DNA of 48,358 nucleotides from Candidatus Paralachnospira sangeri (GTDB lineage: Bacteria; Bacillota; Clostridia; Lachnospirales; Lachnospiraceae), in the NCBI GenBank assembly GCA_904397815.1, contig CAJFOT010000082.1:1-48358 (forward strand), given 5' to 3'. Positions within the stretch are counted from its first letter, which is position 1; each line of letters opens with the position of its first letter. The translations under genes and the position numbers were made by a program. Of the stretch, positions 25,644-34,093 are shown in pieces. Under the pieces are notes generated by a model. That model worked only from the letters and a program-made list of their open reading frames with translations. It had not been told where the DNA came from and did no database searches.

Positions 25644-26405
25644 ATGAGCGTAATTTCAATGAAGCAGCTGCTGGAAGCTGGTGTACATTTCGGACATCAG
25701 ACAAGAAGATGGAACCCTAAGATGGCTCCTTACATTTATACCGAAAGAAATGGTATCTATATCATTGACTTACAGAAATCTGTAGGAAAAGTAGATGAAG
25801 CCTATAATGCGGTAGCAGATGTAGTGGCAAACGGCGGCACAATTCTGTTTGTGGGAACAAAGAAGCAGGCACAGGACGCAATTCAGACAGAGGCAGAACG
25901 CTGCGGTATGTTCTATGTAAACCAGAGATGGCTGGGCGGTATGCTGACCAACTTCAAGACCATTCAGAGCAGAATCGTAAGACTGAAAAAGATTGAGGCA
26001 ATGCAGGAGGACGGTACATTCGATGTACTGCCTAAAAAGGAAGTTATCGCGTTAAAGAAGGAACTGGAGAAATTGCAGAAGAACCTGGGCGGCATCAAAG
26101 AAATGAAGAAACTGCCTGACGCGATTTTCGTAGTAGATCCCAAAAAGGAAAGAATCTGTGTACAGGAAGCGCATACACTTGGTATTCCGTTAATCGGCAT
26201 CGCTGATACGAACTGTGATCCGGAGGAACTGGATTATGTAATTCCGGGCAATGATGACGCAATCAGAGCTGTAAAATTAATCGTGTCCAAGATGGCAGAC
26301 GCTGTGGTTGAGGCGAGCCAGGGTGAAGCTTACGGCGAAGAAGCTGTGGCAGAAGATGAAGCAGTAATGGAAGAAGCGCAGGAAGAAGTACAGGAGGAAG
26401 CATAA
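25644..26405 (+). CDS. rpsB: 30S ribosomal protein S2
   Basis: A 253-aa ribosomal protein. Signatures include [64 protein letters not shown] and [18 protein letters not shown]. The acidic C-terminal tail ([11 protein letters not shown]) is common in clostridia. GGAGG precedes the ATG by 7 nt. It is followed by tsf after 2 nt, the conserved rpsB-tsf operon. Confidence 0.98.
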   Translation: MSVISMKQLLEAGVHFGHQTRRWNPKMAPYIYTERNGIYIIDLQKSVGKVDEAYNAVADVVANGGTILFVGTKKQAQDAIQTEAERCGMFYVNQRWLGGMLTNFKTIQSRIVRLKKIEAMQEDGTFDVLPKKEVIALKKELEKLQKNLGGIKEMKKLPDAIFVVDPKKERICVQEAHTLGIPLIGIADTNCDPEELDYVIPGNDDAIRAVKLIVSKMADAVVEASQGEAYGEEAVAEDEAVMEEAQEEVQEEA

Positions 26406-26407
26406 TT

Positions 26408-27346
26408 ATGGCAGCAGTTACCGCAGCAATGGTAAAAGAGTTAAGAGAGATGACAGGCGCCGGCATGATGGACTGCAAGAAAGCTCTTGCGGCTACAGAC
26501 GGCGATATGGATAAAGCGGTTGATTTTCTGAGAGAAAAAGGACTGGCTACCGCACAGAAGAAGGCTGGCAGAATCGCTGCTGAAGGTCTGGTTACAACCT
26601 GTGTGTCTGAGGACGGCAAGAATGCAGTCGCTGTAGAAGTAAACGCAGAAACGGACTTTGTGGCAAAGAATGAGAAGTTCAGAAACTATGTGGCACAGGT
26701 TGCGGCGCAGGCATTAAAGACTTCTGCGGCAGATATCGACGGATTCATGGCTGAGCCTTGGGAAGCGGATCCTTCCATGACAGTGAAGGAAGCTTTGGCT
26801 GCTCAGATCGCGGTAATCGGCGAGAACATGAATATCAGAAGATTTAAGCAGATTAAAGAAGAAAATGGTTTTGTCGCTTCTTATATCCATGCCGGCGGAA
26901 AGATCGGCGTGCTGGTAGATGTGGAGACAGATGTGATCAATCCTGCTGTGGAAGAGATGGCGAAAAACGTGGCAATGCAGGCCGCGGCTCTGAAGCCTCT
27001 CTACACAAACAGAGATGAAGTAGACGCAGACTACATTGAGAGAGAAAAAGAAATTCTGACTGTGGCCGCAAAAAATGAGAAGCCGGATGCGAACGATAAA
27101 ATTATCAACGGCATGGTAATGGGACGTATCAACAAAGAGCTGAAGGAAATCTGTCTGATGGATCAGGTTTATGTGAAGGCAGAGGACGGAAAGCAGATCG
27201 TTTCCAAATATGTAGAAGAAGTAGCGAAGGCAAACAACGCAAAGATCAAGATCAAAGGCTTTGTTCGTTTCGAGACAGGAGAAGGCCTGGAGAAGAAGAG
27301 CGAAAACTTTGCGGAGGAAGTAGCCGCACAGATGGCTGGAAAGTAA
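26408..27346 (+). CDS. tsf: Elongation factor Ts
   Basis: A 312-aa guanine nucleotide exchange factor for EF-Tu. The N-terminal UBA-like domain has VKELREMTGAGMMDCKKAL. The core has VNAETDFVAKNEKF, the TDFV motif that contacts EF-Tu, then AVIGENMNIRRF and SYIHAGGKIGVLV. Its ribosome site lies in the end of rpsB, so the two are translationally coupled. Confidence 0.98.
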   Translation: MAAVTAAMVKELREMTGAGMMDCKKALAATDGDMDKAVDFLREKGLATAQKKAGRIAAEGLVTTCVSEDGKNAVAVEVNAETDFVAKNEKFRNYVAQVAAQALKTSAADIDGFMAEPWEADPSMTVKEALAAQIAVIGENMNIRRFKQIKEENGFVASYIHAGGKIGVLVDVETDVINPAVEEMAKNVAMQAAALKPLYTNRDEVDADYIEREKEILTVAAKNEKPDANDKIINGMVMGRINKELKEICLMDQVYVKAEDGKQIVSKYVEEVAKANNAKIKIKGFVRFETGEGLEKKSENFAEEVAAQMAGK

Positions 27347-27394
27347 TTTCCGGTTATTGTCTGAAAAAGCAGAATTAATAATTTGAGTAACACA

Positions 27395-27455
27395 AGGCCC
27401 CGGAAGCCTTATAATTACGGATTTTTCGCAGTTATAAAGTTTCCGGGGCTTCTTT
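27395..27455. terminator. Strong, probably bidirectional terminator after tsf
   Basis: GCCCCGGAA (27397-27405) pairs with TTCCGGGGC (27441-27449), and the inner CTTATAA/TTATAA segment extends the stem. TTCTTTT follows on the plus strand. The convergent minus-strand gene ends 10 nt away, so the hairpin may serve both. Confidence 0.8.
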
Positions 27456-27458
27456 TGT

Positions 27459-28229
27459 CTACAATTCATGACGAAGCTGTTCCAGAATGGCGGCCCGGCT
27501 GGCCCGCCTGACGGTAAACTGCCGGATCGCCGCACTCATATCCTGGGCCTGAGATGGGTCGGTATCTGCCGGGTTTTGATTTTCTGCAAACGTTATCGGA
27601 ATATTTTTAATGGCCTGTCCCTGGGCTGTGACACGGTTGTAGTATTCGGCGTAATCTCCGTTTTTCATCACATTCCGAATATAGCGTCTGGAGAAGGTTG
27701 GGATGCTGTCCCAGGTGCCGTACAGGTTTTTGGCGGCAACGCGGATCATCTCCATAGTAACCGGTTTTCCCAGTTTTTGCTGCTCTGCCAGTATGCCGAT
27801 GACATCCAGAAAATCGATGGTGTACTTCCGGCAGGCGCGGAGGTACATGGCAATCAGGTATTCGGCGCGGATGGTCCGGACGATCAGAACATCGGAATAT
27901 GTACGGTAGTAGGCAGCATACCGGGCCAGATGGGGAGACCAGGAAGGGGAGGCGGCGGAAGCGCCTTGATTCAGCCATCCCTCCGGCAGATGATGGCGGC
28001 CGCCGACCTGGCGGATGGCCTCCTCCATGGCAGGAGGAGCGTATATAATGGCATCAAGGTAGAAATCCGTGTCCCGAAAACCGTAATTAATCAGAATGGA
28101 GGCGCCGCCAGTCAGAATGATTTCCGCGGGGGCGTCTTTTTTTACCTGCTTCCGGTATTCTCTTGACAGGTCGTTTAATAAAAGGTCCAGATCTTCACGG
28201 GTAATGACATTCATTGCGTCAAATGACAT
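27459..28229 (-). CDS. Nucleotidyltransferase-like protein (AbiEii/DUF6036-like)
   Basis: A 256-aa protein. Residues 30-60 contain ILTGGASILINYGFRDTDFYLDAI, with the GGxxL...R.TxDxxLD layout of minimal nucleotidyltransferases of the AbiEii/DUF6036 group (quoted segment split across two helices). The rest is helical, with RTIRAEYLIAMYLRACRKYTIDFLDV, as in that family. The catalytic DxD looks altered (DTDFYLD), so activity is uncertain. The start ATG has GGGAGG 7 nt upstream and overlaps the end of the XRE gene by 11 nt. The HTH/NTase pairing resembles type IV-like toxin-antitoxin modules, but this is by analogy only. Confidence 0.6.
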   Translation of the reverse strand: MSFDAMNVITREDLDLLLNDLSREYRKQVKKDAPAEIILTGGASILINYGFRDTDFYLDAIIYAPPAMEEAIRQVGGRHHLPEGWLNQGASAASPSWSPHLARYAAYYRTYSDVLIVRTIRAEYLIAMYLRACRKYTIDFLDVIGILAEQQKLGKPVTMEMIRVAAKNLYGTWDSIPTFSRRYIRNVMKNGDYAEYYNRVTAQGQAIKNIPITFAENQNPADTDPSQAQDMSAAIRQFTVRRASRAAILEQLRHEL

Positions 28230-28785
28230 TTCGCACCTCCCTTTCTCCGAAGTTGTAATGCTTAAATTCTGACACGGCGGTTTTGGCCGCGTGCACCAGA
28301 GGATACGGGCTGCCGGATGCGGCAGCTACGCTGAGAATGCCGGCCGGATAAACGGTTTCCGCCAGTCTGCATCGGCGCAGATCATCATATTCCTCACACA
28401 GAGGAATGTGGTTCAGCCTGCTGATATAGTCCACCACAGCCAGAAGATAGAGGGCTTCAGGATACCATTTCAGATGGTAGTAGCGGCTGATGTCATCCTG
28501 CTTCAGTGCCTCAGCCAGAAACGGGAGATCACCCAGCTCCATGAGCCGCCGGCGCACATTCCTTCTGTACAGTTCGAAGCTGACCCGGCTGTTCAGACAG
28601 GACTCCAGCAGTGACTCCATGGAGACGCCCAGCCCTTTGGCCAGCCGGTATACGGTTTCGGCGCTGCACCGTCCCAGATGTGCTCTGCCATTGCAGATGT
28701 CGTTCACAGTAGTGTAGGGAATACCGGTGGTTTTGGCTAACCGGTATATGGATATGTTTTTCTGCTGCATAATTTCCTGGATCAT
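28219..28785 (-). CDS. XRE-type regulator with C-terminal helical domain, partner of the NTase
   Basis: A 188-aa protein. Residues 1-65 form a Cro/C1 HTH (NISIYRLAKTTGIPYTTVNDI, a 21-residue segment spanning both HTH helices, is given here only in part: LAKTTGIPYTTVNDI). The C-terminal 120 residues are mostly helical and unrecognised, with a WYPEALYLLAVVDYISRL segment. AGGGGTGA precedes the ATG. It is the first gene of a two-gene operon with an overlapping NTase-like gene, so it is likely autoregulatory and possibly the antitoxin (inference). Confidence 0.72.
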   Translation of the reverse strand: MIQEIMQQKNISIYRLAKTTGIPYTTVNDICNGRAHLGRCSAETVYRLAKGLGVSMESLLESCLNSRVSFELYRRNVRRRLMELGDLPFLAEALKQDDISRYYHLKWYPEALYLLAVVDYISRLNHIPLCEEYDDLRRCRLAETVYPAGILSVAAASGSPYPLVHAAKTAVSEFKHYNFGEREVRNVI

Positions 28786-28806
28786 AATCGTTCACCCCTT
28801 TTTTTC

Positions 28807-28835
28807 ATTGTATCGGTTTACCGTGATATTGTCAA
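28807..28835 (-). promoter_or_regulatory. Promoter and candidate operator of the XRE-NTase pair
   Basis: Minus-strand TTGACA (28830-28835), 17-nt spacer and TACAAT (28807-28812). The spacer holds CGGT-AA-ACCG, an inverted repeat placed so that a bound HTH protein would occlude the promoter. Confidence 0.75.
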
Positions 28836-28908
28836 TTATTACCTGCGGATTTGTATTTATTTTGCTGCCGGCCTTTCCGCCTGCCCGTTCTACCCAAAAA
28901 GAAATAAC

Positions 28909-28919
28909 TATGATATAAT
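28909..28919 (+). promoter_or_regulatory. Extended -10 promoter for the transglutaminase-like gene
   Basis: TATG-A-TATAAT (28909-28919) is a full extended -10; no good -35 is seen. The start codon lies about 38 nt downstream. Confidence 0.55.
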
Positions 28920-28956
28920 TGAAGGAATTCAGCAGAGGAAAAACAGGTAATTTGAT

Positions 28957-29976
28957 ATGGAATTTTATTATTATGAACACATGAATAAAATGCAGCAGAA
29001 TGCCTGCCATGCTATGAAAACGGGCATTCTGTCTCTTGCGGATTCTTTTCTGGTGCCTCGCATGATGCCTGGAGAACTGGCAGACATTTTTTTTCAGCTT
29101 CGTCTGGATTGTCCGGAGATTTTCTGGGCGACAGGCTTTCGATATCGGGATTATCCTGATTCCGGCAATCTGCAGGTACTGCCGGAGTATCTTTTCGAAA
29201 AGTCAAAGATCAAAGAACATCAGAAAAATATGAGAGCCAGAGTGGAAAAGCTGGCCCGCCAGGCAAGGGGACTGGGTGAATGGGAAAAGGAAAAGTATAT
29301 TCATGATTTTATCTGCGAAAATGTGCGCTATGATAAACTGAAAAAGGCTTATTCCCATGAAATTATCGGACCTCTGGGCCATGGCGTAGGGGTGTGCGAA
29401 GGCATCGCCAAGGCAGTGAAAGTATTGTGTGATGCCCTGGGGATCTGGTGCATCATCGGAATTTCAGAGGCTAATCCAGACAGGGGAATCCGCTACCGCC
29501 ATGCCTGGAATGTGGTTCGGATTGAGGGGAAATACTATCATCTGGACGCAACCTTTGATCTTTCCGTCAGCGGACAGGAGATTCGATATGATTATTTTAA
29601 TCTGGATGACAGAAAAGTATTTCGGGACCATGAACCTGCCCTGATGCCTCTGCCGCCTTGTACAGATGGCAGCCGTTTCTATTATCTGGAGAAAAAACTG
29701 TCCTTTACCAAATACGAAGATATTGAAAACCGGGCCTGTCAGGCAGTGAAAAAAAACCGGGCATTTACATTTCATTGGAGAGGCAGCTATCTGACGAGAG
29801 AAGTATTAGGGGAACTTATGAAAATCCTGGAGGGCTGCGCCGCGAAAAAGGGACGCCATGTCAGCGTGTCTCTGAACTGGCCGCAGGCGGTGCTGCGGGC
29901 CACTTTCCCGGAAGGAGAATCGACGGAGGCCTCGCTGGTATTTGAGGAGGCCAATGAAGGGGAACAGGACGGATAA
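28957..29976 (+). CDS. Transglutaminase-like (papain-fold) protein
   Basis: A 339-aa protein with the transglutaminase-core triad: Cys in GVGVCEGIAKAVK (about residue 147), His in RYRHAWNVV and Asp in YHLDATFDLS. A helical N-terminal region with an HDFICENVRYD motif precedes it, as in bacterial transglutaminase-like cysteine peptidases. No signal peptide is evident, so it is probably cytoplasmic. The substrate is unknown. The ribosome site (AGGT, 9 nt upstream) is weak. Confidence 0.82.
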   Translation: MEFYYYEHMNKMQQNACHAMKTGILSLADSFLVPRMMPGELADIFFQLRLDCPEIFWATGFRYRDYPDSGNLQVLPEYLFEKSKIKEHQKNMRARVEKLARQARGLGEWEKEKYIHDFICENVRYDKLKKAYSHEIIGPLGHGVGVCEGIAKAVKVLCDALGIWCIIGISEANPDRGIRYRHAWNVVRIEGKYYHLDATFDLSVSGQEIRYDYFNLDDRKVFRDHEPALMPLPPCTDGSRFYYLEKKLSFTKYEDIENRACQAVKKNRAFTFHWRGSYLTREVLGELMKILEGCAAKKGRHVSVSLNWPQAVLRATFPEGESTEASLVFEEANEGEQDG

Positions 29977-30064
29977 GAGTTACAATAGTAAATAGCAGGT
30001 GAATTTCCCGGAAAAGCAAAAAATAATTCACAGTTCAAGGACTTTTCACGACATTTCCACAAAA

Positions 30065-30183
30065 TGGACACAAAATTCCTGTAGTTTAAAATAAAGATGC
30101 GTGATGAATCTATCATTTTTATTTATTGTATTCGGTGCAAATCCGATCATTTGCGGAACGCCGGGCATTAGGATTTTCCCGGC
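30065..30183 (+). promoter_or_regulatory. Promoter and structured leader of the macA-like operon
   Basis: TGGACA (30065-30070), 16-nt spacer and TAAAAT (30087-30092) form a candidate promoter. Two hairpins follow: GCAAAT/ATTTGC (30137-30154) and GCCGGG/CCCGGC (30160-30183). The 14-mer GCAAAGACAGGAGG then occurs twice (30194-30207 and 30233-30246); only the second copy precedes a usable ATG. No coding gene is seen in 29977-30250. Confidence 0.45.
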
Positions 30184-30250
30184 CTGCTGGTGCGCAAAGA
30201 CAGGAGGTGAGATAGCGGATACAGCCGGATCAGCAAAGACAGGAGGATAT

Positions 30251-32182
30251 ATGCGTAAAAAGGTCAGAAAACTGTGGCAGTCATTTCGTGCGGCGATGCC
30301 TTCGAAGAAGAAAAAAGTTCGGACAGTTATAACATCCGGAACTGGAGAACTTCGGCCGGCATCGCCGTCAGGTTTTAAAAGGATCCGGGATAAGGTAAGG
30401 CATTTTTACCGGAAAAAATATCGGATCGTGGTAAGCGCTGTACTGATTGTTGTAATTGTAGGGGGTACGGCGCTGTATTCTGCCAGGCCGAATCCTGACG
30501 CCGGCATCAGCATGGCGGCAGAGCAGACGGCTGCGGTGGAGCGTCAGACCATTATGAATTCCATCAGCGCAGTGGGCACTGTGGAGAGTTCTGACAGCCG
30601 CTCGATTACGTCATCGGTCAGCAATGTTAAAGTGACGGAGGTTCTTGTATCAGAGGGGGACGAGGTAAAGGAAGGAGATATTCTCTGTGTCTTTGACTCT
30701 GAGGATGTGGAGGAGCAGATCGCTCAGGCCCAGGAAAGCCAGGAGATCACTGACGCCCAGAACAGTCTGACTCTTTCATCGGCCCAGCGCAGCCTGGCGT
30801 CAGCTCAGGAAAATCAGCAGACAGAGAACGAAAAGGCTGCGGAAAATGTGGCCAGTGCCCAGGAAAGTCTGACGGAGGCGCAGACAGAGCTGGAGGAAAA
30901 GCAGGCCGAGCTGGCGGAAAAGCAGGCCGAGCTGGCGGAAAAGCAGGAGGAAGAGAACAGTCTATATGAAACCTATGAATCGGTTAAGTCCTCTTATGAA
31001 TCGGTAAAGGCGGCCTATGATGAGCGGAACCGGGCGCTGAGCGACGCTCAGGCAGAGCTGGAATCGGCTGAGGCGGCGTGGCGGCTGGCAGGCGGAACGG
31101 ATTCCGCTTCCACCTTATCATCAAATGAAGCGCAGATGACAGCTGCAGAAACGTTGTCAGCGGAGGAACAGGAAGCGCTGGATGAAGCGGAGGAGGAGAT
31201 GAATGACGCCCAGGACGCGGTTTATGAGGCGACGATTTCTCTGAATGAGGTGAAGGTGGAATATGAATCCCTGAGCCAGAGCTATACGGAAGCTGAGACC
31301 AATTATAATACGGCGGTGCAGGAACGGGAACAGCTGGAGACAGAGGTGGAGCAGCTGCAGGAGACCCTGGAGAACAGTGAGACGGCCTATGAGGACGCTG
31401 TCTCATCCCAGTCCTCCACAGCCAGCAGCCAGAGCGCCAGCGTACAGGACTCTCAGGATAATCTGAGCAAGACACAGCTGGATATCCAGAGCAGCAATCA
31501 GCAGTCGGAAAACGAGATGGAGGAATATGAGGCCCAGCTGGAGGAGTATTCTCTGGTGGCGCCCTGTGACGGTACGGTTACCTCTGTCAATGTGACGGCA
31601 GGAAGCGCCTTTGAGGGCGGTTCAGCCTTTGTGCTGGAGGATTGTGAGACCTTTATCATCACGGCGCATATTGATGAATATGATATTGCCGATATTGAGG
31701 AAGGCATGGAGATTGTATTCAAGACAGATGCCACCAGAGATGAGGAGCTGACCGGAACCATCACATATGTGGCGGTGACGCCGGAGGACTCTGAAAGCGG
31801 GAGTGCCGTGTACCGGATGGAGGCGTCTATTGACCAGGACAACGACAGGCTCCGCATCGGCATGACGGCGCAGATGAATATTGTGCTGGAAGCCAGCGAG
31901 GATGTGCTGGCTGTTCCCTATGACGCGATTCAGACGGATGAGGAAGGAAACAGCTTTGTCTATGTGCAGACTGAGGCAGGCGACAGTGAGTCAGAAAGCG
32001 GGCGGAAAAAAGTAGAGGTTACTGTGGGCATGGAAGGAGATTATTATGTGGAGGTTTCCAGTGATGAACTGGAAGAAGGCATGCGGGTGATCCTGTCCGG
32101 CTCAGGAACTGCTTCCGGGAGCACTGACAGCAGCGGCCAGTCAGAAGCAGAGAGTGGCCATCGCCAGAGCTATGGCAAATGA
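30251..32182 (+). CDS. MacA-like membrane fusion (HlyD) adaptor
   Basis: A 643-aa adaptor. A basic cytoplasmic N terminus (1-57) leads to one TM helix (about 58-76), a first lipoyl half (VTEVLVSEGDEVKEGDILCVF), a very long Gln/Glu/Ala-rich coiled coil (about 155-430), a second lipoyl half (LVAPCDGTVTSVNVTAGS) and beta-barrel domains. This is the Gram-positive MacA/YknX type, which works with a MacB ATPase and permease to export substrates. The last roughly 13 codons run out of frame into the remnant of the ATPase gene, so the native C terminus was altered by a deletion. The start at 30251 is preceded by AGGAGG with only 2 nt spacing. Confidence 0.85.
   Translation: MRKKVRKLWQSFRAAMPSKKKKVRTVITSGTGELRPASPSGFKRIRDKVRHFYRKKYRIVVSAVLIVVIVGGTALYSARPNPDAGISMAAEQTAAVERQTIMNSISAVGTVESSDSRSITSSVSNVKVTEVLVSEGDEVKEGDILCVFDSEDVEEQIAQAQESQEITDAQNSLTLSSAQRSLASAQENQQTENEKAAENVASAQESLTEAQTELEEKQAELAEKQAELAEKQEEENSLYETYESVKSSYESVKAAYDERNRALSDAQAELESAEAAWRLAGGTDSASTLSSNEAQMTAAETLSAEEQEALDEAEEEMNDAQDAVYEATISLNEVKVEYESLSQSYTEAETNYNTAVQEREQLETEVEQLQETLENSETAYEDAVSSQSSTASSQSASVQDSQDNLSKTQLDIQSSNQQSENEMEEYEAQLEEYSLVAPCDGTVTSVNVTAGSAFEGGSAFVLEDCETFIITAHIDEYDIADIEEGMEIVFKTDATRDEELTGTITYVAVTPEDSESGSAVYRMEASIDQDNDRLRIGMTAQMNIVLEASEDVLAVPYDAIQTDEEGNSFVYVQTEAGDSESESGRKKVEVTVGMEGDYYVEVSSDELEEGMRVILSGSGTASGSTDSSGQSEAESGHRQSYGK
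30887..30949 (+). repeat. 21-bp tandem repeat x3 in the coiled coil
   Basis: Three near-identical 21-bp units encode the heptads ELEEKQA / ELAEKQA / ELAEKQE. Units 2 and 3 are almost identical, suggesting recent slippage expansion of the coiled coil. Confidence 0.8.
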
Positions 32183-32393
32183 CCCTTCGATTCTGCTGGC
32201 AGATGAGCCTACCGGCGCCCTGGACTCAAAAACAGGCCGGATGATCATGGACATTTTCCATAAACTGAACCGGGAGCATGGCAAGACCATTATCCTGATC
32301 ACTCACTCCGGGGAACTGGCAGAGGAGACAGAACGGATTATCACGATGCGGGACGGCGTTTTTATCGGAGAGAGAAAGGGCGGGATGCTATGA
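32142..32393 (+). pseudogene. MacB-type ABC ATPase, 5'-deleted remnant
   Basis: About 83 codons of the C-terminal part of an ABC ATPase remain: the end of the signature (QKQRVAIARAMAN), Walker B with D-loop (LLADEPTGALDSKTG) and the H-loop (ILITHSGEL). Walker A, the Q loop and the start of the signature are missing, about 130-145 codons. The join to the macA coding sequence lies near GGCCAGTCAG (32135-32144), where CAG is shared, consistent with a short-homology deletion. The remaining ORF could start at GTG 32154 or ATG 32172, but it cannot hydrolyse ATP. Its stop overlaps the permease start (ATGA), showing the original operon arrangement. An assembly error is possible. Confidence 0.85.
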
Positions 32394-33667
32394 TATGGGA
32401 AAATATTAAAATGGCCTGCAGCAGCCTGCGGAGCAATAAAATGCGGGCGCTGCTGACCATGCTGGGAATCATCATCGGCATCGGCTCTGTGATCGCCATC
32501 GTCACAGTAGGAAATTCACTGTCATCCTCCATATCTACTTCCATGCAGTCTATGGGGGTCAACAATATCACGGTGGGGCTGACGCAGAAGACCCAGACAG
32601 AATCGGGCAGCGACGGGATGACCTTTGATATGAGCCGGGGCAGAACCACATATTCTTCTGGGGATTACATGACAGATGATATGCTGGAAGATCTGAAGGA
32701 AAATTTCAGCGACAGCATCACAGCCATTTCCCTGGAGGAATCTGTGGGAAGCGGCAGTGTGTCGGACAGCGGAAATACGGCCTCTGTATCCATTTCCGGC
32801 GTCAATGCAGACTATTTTACCGCCAATGAGCTGACCCTGCTGGCAGGACGGAGCTTCCTCGACCAGGATTATGAGGAAGAGAAAAAGGTGGCGATGGTTT
32901 CTGACCTGCTGGTGGAAAATCTTTTTGCTTCTGCCCCCTCCGCGGCTCTGGGGAGCACCATAAGCGTTACTGTGAACAATCAGTATGAAACGTATACGAT
33001 TGTAGGCGTTTATGAATATGAGGAAAGCGGTGTGTCTGTTTCTTCTGAATCAGACGTGACCACAACCCTTTATATTCCGCTGGAGACGGCCAAAGCCCAG
33101 AATCATTCTGATGACGGCTATACCAGCCTGACTATTGTGACCGGGGCAGGGAGTGATTCCACTACTCTGTCAGATGAGATCGAGACTTTTTTAAATCGTT
33201 ATTATTATAATAATGAAAATTATGAAGTGTCCGCATACAGTATGGAATCTATGGTTTCTACCATGATGGAGACGCTGGATACGGTAGAACTGGCGATTGC
33301 GGCAGTGGCCGGCATCTCCCTGCTGGTAGGAGGGATCGGTGTGATGAATATCATGATGGTTTCCATCAGTGAGCGCACCAGGGAGATCGGAACCCGGAAA
33401 GCTCTGGGGGCCTCCAATGGTTCAATCCGCGTTCAGTTTATCATTGAAGCGGTGATTATCTGCCTGATCGGCGGATTTTTGGGGGTTTGCGTGGGAGTCG
33501 GCCTGGGCAGCGCCGGCGCGTCCCTGCTGGGATACGCGGCCAGCCCGACAGCCGCCAGCATTCTTTTCAGCCTGCTGTTTTCCATGGCCATCGGCATTTT
33601 CTTCGGCTATTATCCAGCCAACAAGGCGGCGAAAATGAATCCGATTGATGCGCTGCGGTATGAGTAA
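32390..33667 (+). CDS. MacB-like FtsX-domain ABC permease
   Basis: A 425-aa permease. TM1 (RALLTMLGIIIGIGSVIAIV, about residues 20-40) is followed by a MacB_PCD extracellular domain and three C-terminal TM helices (about 300-420) with the FtsX core SISERTREIGTRKALGAS and NKAAKMNPIDALRYE at the end. It would act with the adaptor and an ATPase. The local ATPase is truncated, so it must borrow one or be inactive. It is otherwise intact. Confidence 0.92.
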   Translation: MIWENIKMACSSLRSNKMRALLTMLGIIIGIGSVIAIVTVGNSLSSSISTSMQSMGVNNITVGLTQKTQTESGSDGMTFDMSRGRTTYSSGDYMTDDMLEDLKENFSDSITAISLEESVGSGSVSDSGNTASVSISGVNADYFTANELTLLAGRSFLDQDYEEEKKVAMVSDLLVENLFASAPSAALGSTISVTVNNQYETYTIVGVYEYEESGVSVSSESDVTTTLYIPLETAKAQNHSDDGYTSLTIVTGAGSDSTTLSDEIETFLNRYYYNNENYEVSAYSMESMVSTMMETLDTVELAIAAVAGISLLVGGIGVMNIMMVSISERTREIGTRKALGASNGSIRVQFIIEAVIICLIGGFLGVCVGVGLGSAGASLLGYAASPTAASILFSLLFSMAIGIFFGYYPANKAAKMNPIDALRYE

Positions 33668-33674
33668 AGCAGAA

Positions 33675-33712
33675 GAAAGCCGGAAGAACATGTTTGATTT
33701 CTTCCGGCTTTC
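33675..33712. terminator. Bidirectional terminator between permease and SASP genes
   Basis: AAAGCCGGAAGAA (33676-33688) pairs perfectly over 13 bp with TTCTTCCGGCTTT (33699-33711), with a 10-nt loop. It serves the permease gene and the convergent SASP gene. Confidence 0.85.
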
Positions 33713-33734
33713 CATGTCTGTCTGTGGTTTGAGA

Positions 33735-33941
33735 TTATTTACCAGACATCTGCTTCTCCTGAGCTTCGATCATTTTCTTGACCATATAACCGCCGACAGA
33801 ACCGTTCTGGTAAGAAGTCAGATTACCGTTATAACCGTTGGATAACGGCACACCCAGTTCGTCCGCAACTTCCATTTTGAATTTGTCCATAGCTTCTTTT
33901 GCTTCAGGTACTTCAATTCTGTTTTTTGTTGAATTAGACAT
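33735..33941 (-). CDS. Small acid-soluble spore protein, alpha/beta type
   Basis: A 68-aa DNA-binding spore protein. It shows the family features EAMDKFKMEVADELGVPL (containing the GPR-protease type E-x-GV site) and GNLTSYQNGSVGGYMVKKMI. It coats spore DNA and protects it from UV. The start at 33941 is set by AAGGAGG 10 nt upstream; the frame extending to 34031 has no such site. A sigma-G-like promoter lies upstream. Confidence 0.95.
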   Translation of the reverse strand: MSNSTKNRIEVPEAKEAMDKFKMEVADELGVPLSNGYNGNLTSYQNGSVGGYMVKKMIEAQEKQMSGK

Positions 33942-33996
33942 TATGAAACGCCTCCTTCTCTTTTTGTTTTTTGTAACAGTTATCTTGTTACACCCA

Positions 33997-34025
33997 TAGT
34001 ATGTGCGTTCCGGAAGGGAATACTC
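33997..34025 (-). promoter_or_regulatory. Sigma-G-like promoter for the SASP gene
   Basis: Minus-strand CATACTA (33997-34003) fits the sigma-G -10 pattern CATNHTA. A GAGTA (34021-34025) lies 17 nt upstream, a partial match to the -35. Forespore control is expected for this family. Confidence 0.45.
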
Positions 34026-34093
34026 TAGCATGTTCTGGCGGAGATGACAGATTATGGATAGATGATATAAAATCGTTTTTAAACTTTTTTGAA

